A DNA stretch of 27,658 nt from DASCNA01 sp036011305. GTDB taxonomy: Bacteria; Verrucomicrobiota; Lentisphaeria; Victivallales; GWF2-38-69. Shown piece after piece: positions 8,591-15,300 of the stretch; the first letter of the stretch is position 1, and every line of letters starts with the position of its first letter. Under the pieces are notes generated by a model. The model was not told the origin of the DNA. It worked only from the letters and a program-made list of their open reading frames with translations, and searched no databases. The position numbers and the translations under genes are program-made. Location of the stretch: positions 1-27,658 of the forward strand of contig DASCNA010000071.1 of NCBI GenBank assembly GCA_036011305.1, given 5' to 3'.

Positions 8591-9127
8591 CTATTGCTGG
8601 TATTTGTTTATAAAAACTCTTTCTTCAAATGCTTTTTTCTTTGGATTTTTAAGATTTTCAAGAGGAATACCAACCGGCAGTATGACTTCAATTTTCTTAT
8701 TCCTTGGAATTTTTAGTAAATCTCCCAAAATCATTTTTCTATTTTCATAACGAAGCCACCCGTCAATCCATACTGAAGCATAACCCATAGCTGTAATAGC
8801 CAGAAGCATATTTTCAACAGCTGCTGAACAATCTTCCAAATGAAAAGAAGGTTCATGATAAATAGATTCTACAGGACTTTGATCCACAATGCAGCAAATA
8901 TAAGCTCTAGCCTGCTGCATTGCTTTATTAACTTTATGTAAGACGTTAATTTCTGAAACAAGAAATTGATCATCAAGAATTATAAACTCTGTTGTCTGCA
9001 AATTTCTTCCTGATGGTGCTCTCAGACCGGCCTCTACAATCTTTATTAGATTTTTTCTAGGAATAATCTCATTTTTAAAATCACCTCGATAACTGTACCT
9101 ACTTTCAACTGCCTCAAAAAAATCCAT
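8591..9127 (-). CDS. Nitroreductase-family FMN oxidoreductase
   Basis: The 178-residue protein is the compact size for this family. FMN-phosphate contacts are suggested by the N-terminal R10-Y-S-Y-R14 and by APSGRNLQT at about 37-45. The helix with DCSAAVENMLLAITAMGYAS (about 98-117) is the usual dimer and flavin-side segment, followed by a WIDG stretch and a C-terminal LPVGIP strand. Such proteins reduce quinones, flavins or nitro compounds with NAD(P)H as dimers, and the true substrate is unknown. AAGGTG stands eight bases before the ATG. A 15-bp inverted repeat lies in its upstream region. Confidence 0.85.
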   Translation of the reverse strand: MDFFEAVESRYSYRGDFKNEIIPRKNLIKIVEAGLRAPSGRNLQTTEFIILDDQFLVSEINVLHKVNKAMQQARAYICCIVDQSPVESIYHEPSFHLEDCSAAVENMLLAITAMGYASVWIDGWLRYENRKMILGDLLKIPRNKKIEVILPVGIPLENLKNPKKKAFEERVFINKYQQ

Positions 9128-9188
9128 TTTTAATTCACCTTAATTAGAGCTAATTTTAAAATTCATCAAGGATAAGTTATCAGTTCTC

Positions 9189-9277
9189 AATAAACAGTTA
9201 TTTGTATAATTTTATCACGTTCAATATCTGTTTAAATTAAAAACAATATTATAACTGACGGTAAATAACTGTTTATT
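9189..9277. repeat. 15-bp perfect inverted repeat between metG and the nitroreductase gene
   Basis: AATAAACAGTTATTT (9189-9203) is the exact reverse complement of 9263-9277, separated by 59 bases. A second short pair, TCAGTT near 9180 and AACTGA near 9253, lies next to the arms in an order that could not pair at the same time as the main stem. No T-run follows the stem on the minus strand, so it is not a standard terminator for metG. Confidence 0.6.
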
Positions 9278-9324
9278 CTTCACTTTGTCCGAAATTTTTC
9301 CCAAACAATGATCAACTAATGATA

Positions 9325-11244
9325 TTACACTACTGATAAACCGCTTGGCATTTCTCCGTCAACAGTAACTATTTTTAGCTCTTTTTTAGATTTAGCAGCT
9401 AATAGCATACCATTAGACTCAATACCACATATTTTAGCAGGTTTAAGATTAGAAACAACAATGATAGTTTTCCCAATTAAATTATCTGGTTGATAAAATT
9501 GAGCTATCCCGGCGACTATCTGTCTTTTCTCACTGCCGACTTCTATTTTAAGCTTAAGAAGTTTTGTGGTGTTTTTTACTTTTTCAGCACTTATAATTTT
9601 AGCAGTTTTTAGTTCAGATTTAAAGAAATCATCAATAGAAATTAATTTTACTCCATCGACAGGTTTATTCTCTTTTTCCATTTGTTCAATATTTGCTTTC
9701 TTCTTCTCTTTTAAATCGATTCTTGGAAATAAAACACCAGTATCAACTATCTGAGTACCTGGTTTAATACCTCCCCATTCCTGAAGCTTGGTAATATTGA
9801 TATCATCATTGTCTAAACCTAAAGATTTCCTTATTATTGCTGCTTTTTCAGGTATTACTGGATAAAGTAGACCTGCAATAATCCTCAAAGCCTCAGCGGT
9901 ATAATATAATACTGTGTTCAATCGTTCAGTCTCTTTGTCTTTTGCAAGTTTCCAGGGTGCTGTTTTTTCCATATATCTGTTTCCGGCACGAACCGCACCA
10001 ATTACCGCATCCAATCCCCTATCCAGTCTCATATTATCAATAGCATCTTTCATAGCGGCTACAGAATTTACAACCGATTCCCTAAATTCCAGTTCAGCCT
10101 CAGTATCAGTACCTGGCTCAGGAATTACACCGTCACACTGCTTAAGAGTAAATTTAGTGACTCTGTTAAGGAAATTACCAAGATCATTTGCTAAGTCAGT
10201 ATTATATCTTCTAATAAATGCCTCTTCTGTAAAAGAAGCATCCTGTCCTAATGTCATTTCTGCCATTAAGAAATATCTGAATGCATCAACACCATATTTT
10301 TCTACCATTTCCATAGGGTCTACAACATTACCGAAAGATTTGCTCATTTTATCCTTACCTGTAAGCCAATAACCATGAGCGAATATACTTTTCGGCATTT
10401 CCAGACCTATCGCTTTCAGCATAGTAGGCCAGTAAACAGTATGTGTAGTTAAAATATCTTTTGCCATGAGATGATATGATGCAGGCCACCATTTATTAAA
10501 TTTATCTTTATCAGACAAATAACCAACAGCAGAAATATAGTTTACCAATGCATCAAACCAAACATAACAGACATACTCATCATCAAATGGTAAATCTATG
10601 CCCCATGATAAACGGGCTTTCGGCCTTGATATGCATAAATCACCCAATGGCTGTTTCAGAAACCCCAAAGTTTCATTTGCTCTGAAAGCAGGCTGAATAA
10701 AATCAGGATTATTCTTAATATAGTCGATCAGCCAATCCTGATATTTGCTCATTCTAAAAAAATAATTTGATTCTATAAGTTCATTAGTTTTGCGTTTACA
10801 TTCAGGACATAAATTTCCTTCTAATAAATCTTTTTCTGTAAAAAATCTTTCACATGGAGTGCAGTACCATCCTTTATATTCGGCTTTATAAATCAGATCC
10901 CTGTCATAAAGATCCTGGAGGATTTTTTTTACAACTACTTTATGCCTGTTTTCTGTCGTTCTAATAAAATCATCATTTGTAATATTTAATTTGTCCCACA
11001 ATTCTTTGAAGCGAACAAATGTAGAATCACACTGCTCCTGGGGAGTAATATTCTGTTGTTCAGCTGCTTCCTGGATTTTTGCTCCATGTTCATCTGTCCC
11101 TGTTAAAAAATATGATTCGACACCGAGTAATCTTTGGTAGCGCGTTAAAACATCAGCCAAAATAGTAGTATAGGCATGTCCGATATGGGGTTTGCCATTT
11201 ACATAGTAAATTGGCGTTGTTAGATAAAAAGGTTTATTTGACAT
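9325..11244 (-). CDS. metG: Methionyl-tRNA synthetase with C-terminal tRNA-binding domain
   Basis: This 639-residue class I synthetase charges tRNA-Met and initiator tRNA. The HIGH motif is at residues 20-23 and KMSKS at 299-303. A four-cysteine zinc knuckle (C128, C131, C146, C149) sits in the connective peptide. The anticodon-binding helical domain follows, and an EMAP-II/Trbp111-like OB-fold domain fills about 540-639. That appended domain is common in bacterial MetG and drives dimerisation and tRNA binding. The start is nine bases after the stop of the exported thioredoxin-like gene, with only a weak AGAGAA as ribosome-binding site, so translation may be coupled to that gene. Confidence 0.95.
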   Translation of the reverse strand: MSNKPFYLTTPIYYVNGKPHIGHAYTTILADVLTRYQRLLGVESYFLTGTDEHGAKIQEAAEQQNITPQEQCDSTFVRFKELWDKLNITNDDFIRTTENRHKVVVKKILQDLYDRDLIYKAEYKGWYCTPCERFFTEKDLLEGNLCPECKRKTNELIESNYFFRMSKYQDWLIDYIKNNPDFIQPAFRANETLGFLKQPLGDLCISRPKARLSWGIDLPFDDEYVCYVWFDALVNYISAVGYLSDKDKFNKWWPASYHLMAKDILTTHTVYWPTMLKAIGLEMPKSIFAHGYWLTGKDKMSKSFGNVVDPMEMVEKYGVDAFRYFLMAEMTLGQDASFTEEAFIRRYNTDLANDLGNFLNRVTKFTLKQCDGVIPEPGTDTEAELEFRESVVNSVAAMKDAIDNMRLDRGLDAVIGAVRAGNRYMEKTAPWKLAKDKETERLNTVLYYTAEALRIIAGLLYPVIPEKAAIIRKSLGLDNDDINITKLQEWGGIKPGTQIVDTGVLFPRIDLKEKKKANIEQMEKENKPVDGVKLISIDDFFKSELKTAKIISAEKVKNTTKLLKLKIEVGSEKRQIVAGIAQFYQPDNLIGKTIIVVSNLKPAKICGIESNGMLLAAKSKKELKIVTVDGEMPSGLSVV

Positions 11245-11253
11245 TATATTTCT

Positions 11254-11760
11254 CTATTTAATATTATTTAATTTTTTATTATGATCTTTATCATTCTTCT
11301 CATTTTTAAAATTATTAACTGCTGATTTTAAACTTTCTACATATTTCTTTGCACCGCCAGCGACATAACCGGTCCTGAGAATAATATTTCCATTACTGTC
11401 AGTTAGCAAAACTGTAGGGAAACCTGCAATATTATATTTTTCAGCTAATTTAGTATTTTGAGCTTTTACTTCTGGTGTTTGTTTCTTTTTCATTGGGAAA
11501 TCGGCAAGCAAAAGAACTAAATTATCTTTTGCATAGTTTTTAAAGGTAGTAGTAGAAAATACTTCTTTATCGAGTCTCATACACCATTGGCACCAATCTG
11601 AACCGGAAAAATCTATTAAAATAGGTTTGTGTTCTTTAGCAGAAATTGTCTGTGCTTCAGACAGGTTAGTCAACCACAGAGATGTACTATCAGCAAAAAC
11701 AAAATTTGATATAGCAAAAATAGCAAAACTCAGAATTGATACTGCTAAAAACTTTCTCAT
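11254..11760 (-). CDS. Exported thioredoxin-fold protein (thioredoxin_7-like)
   Basis: The 168-residue precursor has a clear signal peptide (MRKF basic start, hydrophobic core, cleavage probably after VFA at 23). The mature part is a thioredoxin-like domain with the redox motif W-C57-Q-W-C60 preceded by IDFSGSD, and the cis-proline loop GFPTVLL with P115. The C-terminal tail is rich in Lys, Asn and Asp. Without a TlpA-type insertion or DsbA helical domain, it most resembles small periplasmic thiol-disulfide proteins of the DUF255/thioredoxin_7 type. Its oxidant or reductant role is undetermined. GGAGAG precedes the ATG. It lies directly upstream of metG, an odd functional pairing in what looks like one transcript. 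Confidence 0.85.
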   Translation of the reverse strand: MRKFLAVSILSFAIFAISNFVFADSTSLWLTNLSEAQTISAKEHKPILIDFSGSDWCQWCMRLDKEVFSTTTFKNYAKDNLVLLLADFPMKKKQTPEVKAQNTKLAEKYNIAGFPTVLLTDSNGNIILRTGYVAGGAKKYVESLKSAVNNFKNEKNDKDHNKKLNNIK

Positions 11761-12355
11761 TGATACTCTCCAAATTAATTTGCTTAATAATTTTCATTTT
11801 CCTATCATTATAAAATATTCATTATTTATATGAAAAATCAATCTACAATTGTCATCAAATATCTACAAAACTTATATAGAATTAAACCTATGAGTATTTA
11901 TATGATGCTTTAATGCCCACAATTAGCCGGTATAACATGTTTTTGCTTCTACATTTAACATCTGTCCTATTTTTCATAAATACATCTTCATTATAGTATT
12001 AGAAATATATAAAAAAACATAAAACATAAAATATCATCAGTATGCATTGAACAATAAAGCTAAAATTAAGGAGGTAAACTGAAAATATATTAGCCATACT
12101 TTAGAAAATTTTAACAACTCATTCTAAAATTTCATATTAAATACCTCTAAATAAATTAAAGAATTTTATGATACAATCAAACTATAATTATTGTTCGATA
12201 ATGAACAGTTGTTCGTTTTTGACATAAAATAATTACCTCTGAAAAAAATCTTCATTGTAAAACAAGCATAAAATGTTACTAAATCTTTACTGGCATAAAA
12301 AATGCTCTTGCTTTTAGTCGTTAGGTTAATAACGTACAAAATGAGGGGATCGTAA
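11761..12355. other. 595-base non-coding divergent region upstream of the cellulase
   Basis: No open frame here has both a start and a plausible ribosome-binding site. The region is very AT-rich. It holds a TATAAT on the minus strand near 11810 that could serve the thioredoxin-metG unit. It also holds an orphan AAGGAGGT (12068-12075) with no start codon behind it, the pair TTTAGAA / TTCTAAA near 12110 and 12125, a palindrome cluster with a perfect TATAAT (12183-12215), and two GCATAAAA-type repeats near 12276 and 12293. The cellulase start follows a GAGGGG site at 12342-12347. Confidence 0.6.
12183..12215 (+). promoter_or_regulatory. Candidate promoter -10 with overlapping operator (GAAC-N4-GTTC) for the cellulase
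   Basis: A perfect TATAAT (12183-12188) is followed by three spaced half-sites: TGTTC (12192-12196), GAACA (12203-12207) and TGTTC (12210-12214). The last two form GAAC-AGTT-GTTC, the core of the LexA box of Bacillus-type and related LexA proteins. The first two form TGTTC-N6-GAACA. The likely transcription start (about 12195) would fall inside the cluster, as expected for a repressor site. No good -35 is present 16-18 bases upstream of the TATAAT. Confidence 0.4.
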
Positions 12356-15300
12356 ATGTCTTACTTCGAAAATGCATTTAAACACTTTTTGTTTAGTTTG
12401 TTATTCATTTTAAGTGGTATTACAACAATTATTGCTAGTGATGCAGTTGAATTTTCTGTGACAAACACATGGAACAGCGGGCACCAAGCATCAGTAAAAA
12501 TAATTAATTCTACTAATACACCTATAGATAATTGGACTGTTGAGTTTGATTATCCCTATTCTATAGAAGATATATGGAATGCTGAAATAATATCAAAAGG
12601 AAATGATCATTATAAAATTCAAAATAAAAGCTATAATGCACAAATATCTCCTAACGAATTTATTGAGTTCGGGTTTGTAGCTTCACCCGGAAACTCTGAC
12701 AGAAGCCCTCCAACAAATATTAAATTAAATGGAAATGGCAGTGATCCTCTTGAACCAAAAATAATTGGAGACAAAGCATCAACACAAATCAATAAATCTG
12801 TTATAATAGACATTCTGGCGAATGACGAAAACTTACCCTCAAACTCTACCACAACTATAACAATTCCTCCAACTAAAGGCAAAGTAGTTGTTAATCAGGA
12901 TAATACAGTTACCTATACACCAAATCTGGATATGACAGGAAATGACAATTTCACTTACCAGGTAAATAATAACTCAAAATTAACCGGTAATGTTAGCATA
13001 GCCATAACAAAACCAGTTGAGCTCAATGTATATACTCAAAGATTCAAAGATTTATGGAGTGATATTCATAACAGCAATAATGGATACTTCAGCAAAGACG
13101 GAGCTCCTTATCACTCTGTAGAGACATTAATAATTGAAGCTCCAGACTATGGCCATGAAACAACAAGTGAAGCATATTCATACTGGATATGGCTTGAAGC
13201 AATGTACGGAAGAGTTACAGGAGATTGGTCTCCTCTCAAAAATGCATGGAACAAACTTGAAACACAAATAATACCATCAAATGAAGACCAGCCGAGCAAT
13301 AAAGGGTACAACCCTGATAAACCTGCGGTTTTTGCAGGTGAATACCCACTACCGTCATATTATCCAGCACAATTAGACTCTGACATTCCAGTTGGTAAAG
13401 ATCCTGTCTCACAGGAACTTGCTACGACATATGGTACATGGGATGTTTATGGAATGCACTGGCTTCTTGATCTTGATAATTTTTACGGTTATGGCAAAAG
13501 AGGTGATTCATCTCTAACTCCATCATTTATGAATACATTCCAGCGTGGAGAAGAAGAATCAGTCTGGGAAACAATTCCACATCCATCATGGGAAGATTTC
13601 AAATACGGTAAAAATGATGGAACTGGGTTTCTCTCTCTTTTTGTAGGTGACAAAAGTTATTCAAAGCAATGGCGATATACTGCCGCTTCAGATGCTGACG
13701 CACGTGTTGTTCAGGCAATGTACCGTGCAGATCAATGGGCAAAAGAACAAGGAATAGAACTGAATGATGAAGTAAATAAAACTTCTAAAATGGGTGATTA
13801 TCTAAGACTTGCAATGTTTGATAAATATTTTAAACCGATTGGATCACAAAGTTTATCAGGTCCAGGTGCAACTGGTTATGACAGCGCACATTATCTTATG
13901 TCGTGGTATTATGCCTGGGGAGGTCCAATAGGATCTACAGACTGGGCATTCAGAATTGGAAGCAGTCATGCACACTTTGGCTATCAGAATCCATTTGCCG
14001 CATGGGTGTTAAGTAATACAGAAAACTTTGTACCAAACTCACCAAATGCTAAACGTGACTGGAATACAAGCTTACAGCGTCAATTGGAATTTTATCGCTG
14101 GTTGCAGTCATCCGAAGGAGCAATTGCCGGAGGAGCAACTAACAGTTATAACGGCATATATGATAAATATCCCGAAGGCATACCTACTTTTTACGGAATG
14201 GCATATGTAGAAAATCCTGTTTACAAAGATCCAGGAAGCAACGGCTGGTTTGGAATGCAGGCATGGTCAATGCAGAGAATAGCTGAATTATACTATGAAA
14301 CAAACAATCCTTTAGCAAAAGAAATTATGGATAAGTGGATTGTGTGGATTAAATCTGTTGTTATTTTAGAAGACAGTGGAGGTTATAAAATACCTGTCAA
14401 TCTTTCATGGTCAGGTCAACCTGATACCTGGAATCCAAGCTCACCTTCAGAAAATAATAATCTTCATGTTACAGTAAAAGATTATAACCAGGATGTCGGT
14501 ATTACAGGAAGCCTAGCAAATGCATTGATATATTATGCAGCTGCTACAGAAAAATATGATACTTTAGATACTGAATCAAAGAATCTGGCAAAAGAACTTT
14601 TAGATAGAATGTGGAATTTCAGAGATGAAAAGGGTATTTCTGTCCCTGAAATTAGAAACGACTACAAAAGACTGTTTGAACAGCAAATATATATACCTTC
14701 CGAGTGGCAGGGAAAAATGGCTAACGGTGATGTTATAAAAGAAGGAGTATCATTCTTGGATATCAGATCTAAATATAAATCAGATCCTATGTATCCTGCT
14801 TTGGAAAATGCATATAATGATTACATAAGCGGTAATACTGAAGAATTTGAAAGTCCTGAATTCAGATATCATAGATTCTGGGCACAGGTAGATGCAGCAC
14901 TGGCCTATGCTGAATACGGTTTCTTTTTCGGCAATGATAAACCTGCTGAAAACAAGCCGCCAATAGCAAATGAAGATACAGCCAGTGTAAATGCAGGAGA
15001 ATCTGTGAATATAGATATTTTGAGTAATGACAGTGATCCGGATGGAGATGTATTAATCATAGAAAGTTTTACACCTCCGTCTAAAGGAACAGTTTCCAAA
15101 TCTGGAAACTTTCTGAAATATACTGCAAATACTGATGCAGAAGGCAGTGACATATTCACTTATACTATCAATGATGGAAAAGGTAAAACTGCCATGGCAG
15201 AAGTTTCTGTGACTGTACTCAATGTACCGAAAAATAATCATCCAACTGCAGTCAATGACACAGCCGAATTAAAAGCCGGAGAAACAATTAATATTGATGT

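Noticed and set aside
12068..12081. AAGGAGGT, a near-perfect Shine-Dalgarno, in the region before the cellulase, followed six bases later by CTG AAA ATA TAT TAG.
   Set aside because: There is no ATG, GTG or TTG start at usable spacing, and the frame closes after four codons, so I do not call a gene or leader peptide.
12219..12224. Perfect TTGACA hexamer just past the operator cluster.
   Set aside because: No -10-like sequence lies 16-18 bases downstream, so it is probably not a promoter element on its own.
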